Shown: positions 1 to 6,956 of the stretch, one piece after another
Layout: each line of letters begins with the position of its first letter
Position numbering within the stretch: position 1 is the stretch's first letter
NCBI GenBank assembly: GCA_020201415.1
Contig: JAIVGW010000024.1
Span: 1 to 12,145, forward strand
Direction: 5' to 3'
Origin: Lentisphaerota bacterium
Lineage (GTDB): Bacteria; Verrucomicrobiota; Kiritimatiellia; JAAZAB01
Length of the DNA: 12,145 bases
The notes under the pieces: model-generated
Database searches by the model: none
What the model saw: the letters and a program-made list of their open reading frames with translations, nothing else
Told to the model about the DNA's origin: nothing
Translations under genes and position numbers: made by a program

Positions 1-857
1 GGCACGAATGCGCGGCCACAGTGGAGCAGGTTGGCGTGGGTGTGCGCCATCTGCGGCCCGGTGATCGGGTGGCGTTGGATCCGGCCATGTCCTGCCGTCG
101 GTGCGATCAATGCCGGGCCGGCCGGCCGCATACCTGCCGTCGGCTGCGGTTTCTGGGATGTCCGGGCCAGGCGGAAGGGTGCCTGTCGGAATTGCTGGTG
201 ATGCCGGCCGAAAGTTGTTTTCGGATGCCGGAGGGCATGACCTGGGATCAGGCGGTGTTGTCCGAGCCGGTGGCCATCGGCTAGTATGCCGCGCGTATGG
301 CACAGCCCTTGAAAGGCGCTCAGGTGGGCATTCTGGGGTGCGGCCCGATCGGGTTGAGTGCGTTGAAATGCGCGCGCCTGTTCGGCGTTGCTGATATCTA
401 TGCCCTTGATCCATTGGCTTATCGCGCGCAGGCGGCGCGGGCGGCCGGCGCGGATTGGACGGGCGATCCGGCTGGGCCTGATCCGGTGGGCGAAATCAAG
501 GCGCGGGCGCCGGACGGACTGGACGTGGTATTCGAATGTTGCGGCCAGCAGGCGGCGGTTGACCAGGCCCTGGAATTGTTGCGGCCGGGCGGGCGTCTGA
601 TGCTGATCGGCATTCCCGAAACCGACCGGATATCATTGATCATCGAAAAGGCGCGCCGCGCGGAAATTCGTGTTTTGAATGTGCGCCGGCAATGCGAATG
701 CACGGCCGACACGCTCGCTTTGATGGCGCGGGGGTTGCTGGACGCTGATTTCATGGTGACGCACCGGGTGCCGCCCGCCGGGGCCGGTGAGGCGTTCGAG
801 ATGGTGGCCGGTTATAATGACGGCGTGATCAAGGCCATGATACAATTTGACGATTAG
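1..857 (+). pseudogene. Zinc-dependent medium-chain alcohol/polyol dehydrogenase, 5'-truncated by the window, with in-frame amber stop
   Basis: This is the MDR (zinc alcohol dehydrogenase) family: NAD(P)-dependent oxidation of an alcohol or polyol in the cytoplasm. The reading frame is open from the left edge and begins in the catalytic-domain motif HE at 3-8 (family motif GHE). Next come GDRVALDP and a structural-zinc site with four cysteines spaced C-x2-C-x2-C-x7-C (about 90-140). SEPVAIG follows, and then a TAG at 282-284 directly before YAARMAQPLKG. The same frame continues with the Rossmann motif GILGCGPIG, the D of YALDP at the end of strand 2, FECCG, and LRPGGRLMLIG, and ends at a TAG at 855-857. 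Nothing else is broken, so one base change separates this from an intact gene of the sorbitol/threonine dehydrogenase type. Either it is a recent pseudogene, the codon is a sequence error, or the amber is read through. Substrate cannot be told. The 5' end lies outside the window. Confidence 0.88.
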
Positions 858-950
858 ACTTTTTAACAATCAAATGAAATTTGAATTTGCTGTCAGGAGT
901 ACGGTTAAGACCGCTTCGGTTATGCTTGCGGGACCGCATCTTGGAGGGTT

Positions 951-1280
951 ATGAGTTTGATGGAGAGATTGCGCCGGTTGCAGCCTAAATTGTTCTGGGG
1001 CACTCCGCGCCGGCTGTGGTTGAATGTGTTTCGCCCGGGATATGTGAGAGCCAGCCTGGCGCGCCGTCAGGGTGAATGCCGGCGTTGCGGCGCCTGCTGC
1101 CGCCTGGCCTGGCGCTGTCACTTTTTTTATCATAACAAGGAGATGCCCGCCTGCCGTTTGTATAGATGGTATCGATCTTGGAATTGCAGCCGGTTCCCGT
1201 TAGATCGCCGGGATCTCGCGGATCGTGATCTAATCATGCCTGACCAGCCTTGCGGTTATTTCTGGCAGGACGATGATTAA
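951..1280 (+). CDS. Small cysteine-cluster protein (YkgJ-like Fe/Zn-binding type)
   Basis: A 109-residue, strongly basic protein with eight cysteines. A tight cluster, CRRCGACC (residues 43-50), is followed by C56, C68, C79 and C101. The order C-x2-C-x2-CC, then CRLY, then NCSRFPLDRRDLADRD, then PCGYFW resembles the zinc/iron-chelating YkgJ-type family, in which the cysteines are thought to bind metal. This is a family resemblance from memory, and no function is established. There is no signal peptide or membrane segment. The start is uncertain: GGAGGG at 943-948 lies only 2 bp before the ATG at 951 but 11 bp before a second in-frame ATG at 960, so the protein may begin three residues later. 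It ends 33 bp before the apbE-like gene and is probably co-transcribed with it, so a redox or metal-cofactor role near the flavin transferase is possible. Confidence 0.72.
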   Translation: MSLMERLRRLQPKLFWGTPRRLWLNVFRPGYVRASLARRQGECRRCGACCRLAWRCHFFYHNKEMPACRLYRWYRSWNCSRFPLDRRDLADRDLIMPDQPCGYFWQDDD

Positions 1281-1313
1281 TCCGGGCGGGCAGGGGCCGA
1301 TTGGAGAATATTT

Positions 1314-2351
1314 GTGAAATATGCGGTGGTAATCCTGTTTTGCGGGTTATTGGCCGCCTGCCGGCCGCCGCCGCCGCAGCGGACCTTCCTGGTGATGGGC
1401 ACATTTTTTTCCGTGCAATTGCCGCGGCATCGGGCGGATTACATGGAGCCGGTGAAAGTGCTCAGCGCCAACAAGCTGTATGAGTTGGAACAACAGCTGA
1501 CCATTTTCCGCGACGACAGCGATATCAGTCGCCTTAACCAGACCGCGGGGACCGAGCCGGTGGAATTGCCCCCGCCCATACTCAGACTGCTGACTGCCGC
1601 TCGGCGTCATGCAGAACTCAGCGCTGGCGCTTTTGACCCCACCATCGGCCCCTTGATGCAAGCCTGGCGTTTCCGGGGTGGCTTGGGTTCAGGTGGCATA
1701 CCCACGGAACAGGAGTTGCAGGCGGCCGCTGAGGCCGTCGATTATCGCAACCTGATGGTGGATGAGCGCGCGGCGTTTTTGACCAGGCCGGGAATGGCGG
1801 TTGATCTGGGCGGCATTGCCAAGGGCTACGGTGTTGATGAGGTGTGCCGCCTGCTGGCAAGCCATGGCGTGGCGGATGTGCTGGTGAATCTCGGTGGCAA
1901 CATTCGTGTGCTGGGTGAGTCCGCGCCGGGAAAACCCTGGCGGGTGGCCGTGCGCCATCCCTTTGATCCCCAGCGGACATTGGGCTGGCTGGCACTCCAA
2001 CCGGGAGAGGCCATGGCGACTTCCGGCAATTACGAACAATTTGTGAAGCTTGACGGAGAGCGTTATTCCCATATAATCGATCCGCGTAATGGTTGGCCCG
2101 TTGCCGGCATGGCCGGCGTGACGGTATTGGGTCCGGCGGCGACGGACGCGGATGCCCTGTCCACATCGTTGTTTGTGCTGGGGGTGGAAGAAGGCGCAGC
2201 CATGTTGGCGCGGCATTTCCCGGGATATGCCGCGCTGTTTGTGCCGGATCGTCGGCCGCTGGAAGTACATCTGACGGCCAACCTGGCGGAGCGGTTTGTT
2301 GTTATCGATGATCCGGCGATCAAGGTGCGGGTGATCGGTCGGGCGCCATGA
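1314..2351 (+). CDS. apbE: FAD:protein FMN transferase, lipoprotein (ApbE family)
   Basis: ApbE enzymes use FAD to attach FMN covalently to a threonine in target proteins such as NqrB/NqrC, RnfG/RnfD or other periplasmic flavoproteins, with magnesium as cofactor. The start is the GTG at 1314, eight bases after GGAG at 1302-1305. Residues 1-16 form a lipoprotein signal with lipobox LAAC (C16), so the mature enzyme should be membrane-anchored outside the cytoplasm. Family motifs in order are MGTFFSVQL, DPTIGPLMQAWRF, VDLGGIAKGYGVDEV, VNLGGNIRVLG, ATSGNYEQF, YSHIIDPRNGWPV (the D of the metal site) and ATDADALSTSLFVLG. At 345 residues it has full family length. No FMN-acceptor protein or Nqr/Rnf gene is visible nearby, so the target is unknown. 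It sits between the cysteine-cluster gene and the metallophosphoesterase gene with 33-bp gaps on both sides. Confidence 0.96.
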   Translation: MKYAVVILFCGLLAACRPPPPQRTFLVMGTFFSVQLPRHRADYMEPVKVLSANKLYELEQQLTIFRDDSDISRLNQTAGTEPVELPPPILRLLTAARRHAELSAGAFDPTIGPLMQAWRFRGGLGSGGIPTEQELQAAAEAVDYRNLMVDERAAFLTRPGMAVDLGGIAKGYGVDEVCRLLASHGVADVLVNLGGNIRVLGESAPGKPWRVAVRHPFDPQRTLGWLALQPGEAMATSGNYEQFVKLDGERYSHIIDPRNGWPVAGMAGVTVLGPAATDADALSTSLFVLGVEEGAAMLARHFPGYAALFVPDRRPLEVHLTANLAERFVVIDDPAIKVRVIGRAP

Positions 2352-2384
2352 GGTAAAAGTCGGGAACACCTTGCGGAGGTGGTC

Positions 2385-3875
2385 GTGAAATATGCCATTG
2401 TATCCGATATCCACTCCAATCTGCATGCCTGGAAGGCCGTGCTGCTTGACATACGCAGTTCCGGCGTGGATCGAATCATTTGCCTGGGCGACATGATCGG
2501 TTACGGCCCGCATCCGCGCGAGGTGCTGGAGTCGCTTTACGCCAATGTCGATCATTTCATCCTGGGCAACCACGATGCCGCGCTCTGCGGCAAGATCAAC
2601 ACGGCGCTTTTCAGTGAGCCGGCCGGGGAGATCATTGATTGGACCAACCGGCAACTGGGGGACTCCGCGCGCCGTTTCATGGCGCGGCTGCCGCTGAGTA
2701 TTGCGGGACGTGGCTTCCGTTGCGCCCATGCCAATTTCGATCAACCCGCTGCCTTTCATTACATTTTCGAGCCGCAAGACGCCTTGCCGGGCTGGGAGGC
2801 CGTACCCGAGCCGCTTTTGTTCATCGGGCATACACATCGGCCGGGGATATTTGTGATTGGCGAGAGTCAAACCCCGCGCTTGATTCCGCCCGAGGACTTC
2901 ATGCTGGAGGATGGCAAACGCTTTCTGCTGAACGTCGGCTCCGTCGGCCAGCCGCGCGATGGCGACTCGCGCGCCACCTACTGCATCTTTGATACCGCGA
3001 CCAAGTCGATTTTCTGGCGCAAGATACCTTTTGACCTGGACGCCTACCGGGCTGATCTGCAAAAAGCCGGCTTGCCGGAGACGGCGGCCCCGTTTCTCAA
3101 TGTTGATCCCCGCGCCGCCCAGCAGCCTTTGCGGGAGATGGTCAACTTCAGTCCGCCAACCACGCCCGAGGAAGCCGCGCATGACACGCAGACGGTGCAG
3201 CATCTGGATGTGCTGCAGCGGCGGGTCTGGCGCTGGCGGATGATGTTTGGCTTGTTGATGCTGCTGGTGCTGCTGGTCGGCGGCACGGGTAGCTGGGCCT
3301 GGTGGCGCCATCATAACCGGCGCCTCAGCATTGCCGGCACGGAGATGAACGCCGTTTATGCCGCGGATCATGCTCCCGGCAGTAATCTGCTGGAAATGCC
3401 GGACGCGGAAGTTGTGCCCGGCCAACCATTTTCCTCTTGGGATGTGCTGTTGGGCAACCGGCACCGGCAGAATATAGCCTGGAAGATTGAGGGTGGCAGC
3501 GGTCTGTTTGACTTGACCTCCGCAGACGGCCGCAGCGATTGCTGGCTGGTATCGCCCGCCGTGCATGTGCGGTCGCGGGACCGGTTGATGATCCAGGGGT
3601 TTGTGCACAAAGGCGAGGATTTTCAGGGATCGATTGCCCTGGTGGTGGAATTAATCCAGGAGTCCGGCGCCAATCAACTGGAGCCAATGTTTGAGGTGAC
3701 GCACAATTTTCACGTCAAGGAGCCGCACCCCAACCTGCGCCGGGCCGATGGCTTCTATGAGGCCCGCAGCACCTTCGACCTGCCCGCGCGTTCGCACTCG
3801 GTACGCCTGAAGGTGGGCGGCAAGTTTACCGGCGCCGCCCTGGTCCGTGACTTGCGCCTGGAGCGCCGTCCCTGA
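2385..3875 (+). CDS. Metallophosphoesterase with single transmembrane segment and C-terminal extracytoplasmic domain
   Basis: Residues 1-225 are a calcineurin-like metallophosphoesterase of the YfcE/ApaH-like type, with all the metal-site motifs: SDIHSN (D8, H10), LGDMIGYGP (D36), GNHD (N62, H63), H115 and GHTH (148-151). NVGSVGQPRDGD (183-194) is also typical of the family. The likely activity is hydrolysis of a phosphodiester or phosphomonoester; the substrate is unknown. A linker (about 226-285) leads to one hydrophobic segment (286-307), flanked by RRVWRWR on the N side and RHHNRR on the C side. The last 190 residues are unrecognised, with alternating short strand-like segments suggesting a beta-sandwich. 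The catalytic domain has no signal peptide, so it is probably cytoplasmic with the C-terminal domain outside. GTG 2385 is chosen because GGAGG (2375-2379) lies five bases before it; an in-frame GTG at 2379 would overlap that site. It is the last gene of the apbE unit and is convergent with the STAS gene, 22 bp away. Confidence 0.9.
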   Translation: MKYAIVSDIHSNLHAWKAVLLDIRSSGVDRIICLGDMIGYGPHPREVLESLYANVDHFILGNHDAALCGKINTALFSEPAGEIIDWTNRQLGDSARRFMARLPLSIAGRGFRCAHANFDQPAAFHYIFEPQDALPGWEAVPEPLLFIGHTHRPGIFVIGESQTPRLIPPEDFMLEDGKRFLLNVGSVGQPRDGDSRATYCIFDTATKSIFWRKIPFDLDAYRADLQKAGLPETAAPFLNVDPRAAQQPLREMVNFSPPTTPEEAAHDTQTVQHLDVLQRRVWRWRMMFGLLMLLVLLVGGTGSWAWWRHHNRRLSIAGTEMNAVYAADHAPGSNLLEMPDAEVVPGQPFSSWDVLLGNRHRQNIAWKIEGGSGLFDLTSADGRSDCWLVSPAVHVRSRDRLMIQGFVHKGEDFQGSIALVVELIQESGANQLEPMFEVTHNFHVKEPHPNLRRADGFYEARSTFDLPARSHSVRLKVGGKFTGAALVRDLRLERRP

Positions 3876-3897
3876 CGGTCCGTGGCAGGCGCCCGCT

Positions 3898-4248
3898 TCA
3901 GGCTGTTTCCCGGCACAGGGCCAACGCTCCGGCCAGCTCGTGTTCCACCGGCACAATTTCCGCCAGGCCGGCGGAGTACCAGGTGTCTTCCACCAGCGGC
4001 GGCGGATTCAGCAGGACCGCGCGCAGGCTGCGTTGCTGAAGGGTTTTGGCCGCGCCCAAAAGCAGTCGGATGCCCAGTGAACCCATGAATGTCACGTGCT
4101 CCAGATTGAGCAGCACCGGCCGGTTGCATGCCTCGACCTGGCCCTGGAATTCCTTTTCGATGGCCTGTACGCCTTCGACATCAAGACGGCCGTTCAAAAT
4201 CATGAGCGTGATCTGGTTGGCGTCATCCTGCGCAACTTGCATTTCCAT
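3898..4248 (-). CDS. STAS-domain protein, anti-sigma factor antagonist-like
   Basis: A 116-residue single STAS domain of the SpoIIAA/RsbV type. Such proteins bind an anti-sigma or partner-switching kinase when unphosphorylated. Visible hallmarks are ITLMILNGRLDVEGVQAIE near the N-terminus and NLEHVTFMGSLGIRLLL (48-64). S57 aligns with the phosphoacceptor serine of the usual DSSGL loop, but the residue before it is glycine instead of the usual aspartate. NPPPLVEDTWYSAGL then fits the C-terminal helix region. The start ATG (4246-4248) has GGAG seven bases upstream. No kinase, phosphatase or sigma factor gene is adjacent, so the partner is elsewhere. It lies downstream of the sugar isomerase gene on the same strand after a 95-bp gap, and could be expressed with it or from its own promoter. 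Confidence 0.88.
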   Translation of the reverse strand: MEMQVAQDDANQITLMILNGRLDVEGVQAIEKEFQGQVEACNRPVLLNLEHVTFMGSLGIRLLLGAAKTLQQRSLRAVLLNPPPLVEDTWYSAGLAEIVPVEHELAGALALCRETA

Positions 4249-4305
4249 ATTGTTTCTCCAATTGCCGCCCCGGTTGATTGAGCCGGCATTGTTTTTATTC
4301 AGTCT

Positions 4306-4324
4306 AAAACCCGGTTGATGGGTT
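4306..4324 (-). terminator. Weak intrinsic terminator candidate after the sugar isomerase gene
   Basis: Read on the minus strand, AACCC and GGGTT form a five-pair stem around a seven-base loop. The stem begins about 20 bases after the isomerase stop codon and runs into only four T residues. The stem is short and the T-run poor, so this is a weak call. Confidence 0.3.
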
Positions 4325-4343
4325 CACATCCGCACGGTATGGT

Positions 4344-5330
4344 TCAGGCGAAGGCCTCGTCGAAGACGCGGTCGGACTTGGGGAAGTCCAGTTGGCGCAC
4401 GAACCGGCAGGCCTCCGCCGCGCCGTGCTCGCGGTCCATGTAGGCGTCTTCCCATTCCACGGAAAGCGGCCCCTGGTAATTGATGACGTTCAGGGCGCGG
4501 ATGATTTCCTCGAATCGGACACCGCCGCGCCCCGGCGTGCGGAAATCCCAGCCGCGGCCGGGTGTGCCGAAGTTGAGGTGCGAGCCCAGGATGCCGCTTT
4601 CGCCGTCGATGGTCAGGGCGGCGTCCTTAACATGCACGTGATAGATGCGATCGGAAAAGGCCTGGATGAAACGCGCCGGATCCACCATCTGCCAGAGCAG
4701 GTGGCTGGGATCAAAATTGAACCCGAAAGCCGGGCGATTGCCGATGGCCTGCAGGGCGCGCCGCGCGGTATGCACGTCATAGGCGATTTCCGTGGGATGC
4801 ACCTCCAGTGCAAAGCGTACGCCGCATTCATCAAACACGTCCAGGATAGGGTTCCAGCGCGCGGCAAAATCCTCGTAACCGGCGTCGACCATGGCTTGCG
4901 AGACGGGCGGGAAGCTGTAGATCAGGTGCCAGATGGATGATCCGGTGAATCCGTTGACGACCTTGATGCCCATGTTGGCCGCCGCACGCGCGGCGTTTTT
5001 CATGCACTCCACCGCCCAGTCACGTTTGGCTTCAGGATTGCCTGCGCAATCCGGGGGGGCGAAGGCGTCGGAGCGCGCATCGTTGTTCAAATCGCAGACC
5101 AGTTGGCCGGCCAGGTGGTTGCTGATGGCGAAAACCTCCAGGCCGTGGCGCTGCAGGAGTTCCACCTGTCCCCGCGCGTATTTCTTGTCCTCGGCCGCGC
5201 GTTTTACATCGAGATGGTCGCCCCAGCAGGCCAGCTCCAGGCCGTCATAGCCCCAGGCCTTGGCCTTGGCAGCCAGTTGTTCCAGCGGCAGATCGGCATA
5301 TTGTCCGGTGAACAAGGTGACTTTGCGCAT
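4344..5330 (-). CDS. Sugar phosphate isomerase/epimerase (xylose isomerase-like TIM barrel)
   Basis: A 328-residue protein of the AP-endonuclease-2/xylose isomerase-like TIM-barrel family, in which members isomerise or epimerise sugars, inositols or keto-sugar acids using a divalent metal in the cytoplasm. Motifs include YDGLELACWGDHLD (28-41), VNGFTGSSIWHL (125-136), ALEVHPTEIAYD with E176, FNFDPSHL with D207 and H210, YHVHVKDA with H233, GWDFRTPGRGGV, and LSVEWED with E292. E176, D207, H233 (or H210) and E292 are the likely metal-site set by family analogy. The start at 5330 is chosen because AGGAG lies eight bases upstream and MRKVTLFTGQ is the typical family N-terminus; an upstream in-frame ATG at 5381 would add 17 unlikely residues. 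The exact substrate is unknown. Such genes often accompany sugar dehydrogenases and sulfatases in glycan-degrading bacteria, which suits the neighbourhood. Confidence 0.94.
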   Translation of the reverse strand: MRKVTLFTGQYADLPLEQLAAKAKAWGYDGLELACWGDHLDVKRAAEDKKYARGQVELLQRHGLEVFAISNHLAGQLVCDLNNDARSDAFAPPDCAGNPEAKRDWAVECMKNAARAAANMGIKVVNGFTGSSIWHLIYSFPPVSQAMVDAGYEDFAARWNPILDVFDECGVRFALEVHPTEIAYDVHTARRALQAIGNRPAFGFNFDPSHLLWQMVDPARFIQAFSDRIYHVHVKDAALTIDGESGILGSHLNFGTPGRGWDFRTPGRGGVRFEEIIRALNVINYQGPLSVEWEDAYMDREHGAAEACRFVRQLDFPKSDRVFDEAFA

Positions 5331-5449
5331 GATTGATTCTCCTGTTGTTAAAGTTAGCCGGGCGCCTGCCAGGCACAACATTTATTAGTTTATATGCAGG
5401 ATCATGGGTGTGCAATCATATTAATTATCACCTGAATTCTCCAACATTC

Positions 5450-5466
5450 CCGTCCCTGTGGGACGG
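5450..5466. repeat. Perfect 7-bp hairpin touching the phoD-like stop codon
   Basis: CCGTCCC, a TGT loop and GGGACGG form a perfect stem directly adjoining the end of the phoD-like reading frame (TAA at 5467-5469 on the minus strand). It may serve as a transcription end for that gene, but no T-run follows on the minus strand, so it is recorded as a hairpin only. Confidence 0.45.
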
Positions 5467-6782
5467 TTATGGTGTCAACTGTGAGCGGTGAAAGGTGTGG
5501 TTTTCAAGTTCCTTGCCTTCTTCGTTGATCAGGCGGAATATCACTTCAGGATCCGCCTGGCCCATGTCAAAGGTGAACTCGCCAAAGGCTCTCAAACCGT
5601 GGCCGTATCCGAATAGTTGTGCTGATCTGTCCGGCGCAAAAGGTTTTGGTCCGGAGACGCCGCCGAGGGTGGCGACTTCGAACTCGTACAGTTTAAAGCC
5701 GGATGGCCGCTCAATTCCAAAGCCGCGCGCGCCATGACGGTCGCCGCTCAAAAGCAACACGCCACCGATCTGGTGCTCCTCGATGAAGTTGAATATCTCC
5801 TCGCGTCCCGGCACGTCCCAACTGCCCCAGGAGTCCTTGGCGTTGGTCATGAAGTCACTCCACATGGTCCCGCTGGTGATTATGATAAACTTGGCTTGGG
5901 ACTCCTTGAGGGTTTTGAAGAGCCATTGCATTTGCGCATCCCCAAGGAAGGCCGCGCGCTGGTTGCGTTCCTGCCAGTTGCGGCAGGAGCGGGTGTCGAG
6001 CATGATGATTTCCACATCGCCGATGATGTCCGCCACGGTTGGGAAACGTCCCGCAGCAGGTAATCGGCGTAGTGCATGTTGAATTTTGCCTCCCGGTCGT
6101 CCACCGCCAGGTCGCCAAGCAGCAGCATGGCATGGTTGCCCCGCTCCGCAATCAATCGCATCAGGTTGTGGTTATGAACACCGATCTTGTGGAAGCAGGA
6201 GCCGAAGGCAATGCGGAAGGTCGCCGGCGCACCGGGCTTGGGCGCGGTACGAAACGATCCTTCGCCCAAAACGCCGCCGGCGTTGTTCACGATCCGGTAG
6301 GTGTATTTGGTGTTGGCGGACAAGCCGGCCAGTCTTATGCTGGTGGCAACACCCGGCTGGGTGACATCAACGGTAAATTCTTTTTTATTGCCTTCGCCGT
6401 CTGCAACCTGGACTGTCAATGCTTCCATATGGACGGGGCGGAACCAGACCGTGATGCCGCTGTCCGATACATCGCCCAGCATCGGTCCGCTGATCAGTTG
6501 CCGGCCGGCCTTGCCGGCGATTTCGATAATCGCCGGATCGTTGATTGTGGCGGTGGCAGCACCGGCAAGGATTTCACGAGCCGAAAGGTAGAAAGCCCGT
6601 TCTGCATCCGGCAGGCGGCCATAGCTGTCCATAAGCAAAGTGTCAATCTCCTGGCTGCCTTTATGCGCCTGTCCCAAGGAAACAACATGCTCACGCGCCA
6701 CCGGCGTTTCAAGAGCGCAGCAAACCGCTGCCGCCAGCCCGCCGGAAACCAAGAGGGCAAGTAAAGTCAGGCGTTTGTTCAT
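5467..6782 (-). pseudogene. PhoD-like alkaline phosphatase/phosphodiesterase, secreted, broken by internal deletion and frameshift
   Basis: Two reading frames together resemble one PhoD-family metallophosphoesterase. The 5' part (6782 down to about 6040) starts at an ATG with AAGGAA upstream and a signal peptide (MNKRLTLLALLVSGGLAAAV). It continues with the PhoD N-terminal domain (GPMLGDVSDSGITVWFRP; fibronectin-like NTKYTYRI), then FRIAFGSC, then LLLGDLAVDD and YADYLLRDVSQPWR. The 3' part, in another frame from about 6040 to 5467, begins at GDVEIIMLDTRSCRNW and has SGTMWSDF, DSWGSWDVPGREEIF and LLLSGDRHGARGF. In related proteins roughly 60-70 residues, including the WDDHD metal-site motif, lie between these parts. 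Here that stretch is gone and the frame changes at about 6036-6050. The product cannot be an active enzyme: frame 1 runs on to a stop at about 5880 as a scrambled 300-residue protein. Family alignment of the gap is from memory. Confidence 0.86.
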
Positions 6783-6811
6783 TTATTTTTTCCTTTGAAT
6801 ATATTCCCGAG

Positions 6812-6827
6812 CGCACAACGACGTGCG
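6812..6827. repeat. Short inverted repeat upstream of the phoD-like gene
   Basis: CGCAC and GTGCG, separated by six bases, lie about 30-45 bp upstream of the phoD-like start. They could be an operator or a chance palindrome. The rest of the 174-bp gap between this gene and the RAYT-like gene shows no gene; TATATT near 6799-6804 (minus strand) is a possible -10 element without a good -35. Confidence 0.25.
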
Positions 6828-6956
6828 ACCTGGGACGTTGGCAAATATGTCCGCGCGGTTGTTGACTGCATCTCTTCTCTTACGAATTGGGCTTGGGCGC
6901 TGGCAATAGAGCGAGGCCCCATAAAATATTGCCCAGTTGTTTTTGGTTTTATTCGG

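Noticed and set aside
1689..3608. A 639-codon minus-strand open frame opposite apbE and the metallophosphoesterase gene
   Set aside because: It is antisense to two clearly recognised genes, has low-complexity His/Arg/Gln-rich composition and no family motif; such frames arise from GC-rich codon bias.
4270..4295. Plus-strand hairpin (CCGGTT/AGCCGG) followed by a T-rich stretch, resembling an intrinsic terminator
   Set aside because: No plus-strand gene ends nearby; the genes on both sides are on the minus strand, so the terminator reading has no client.
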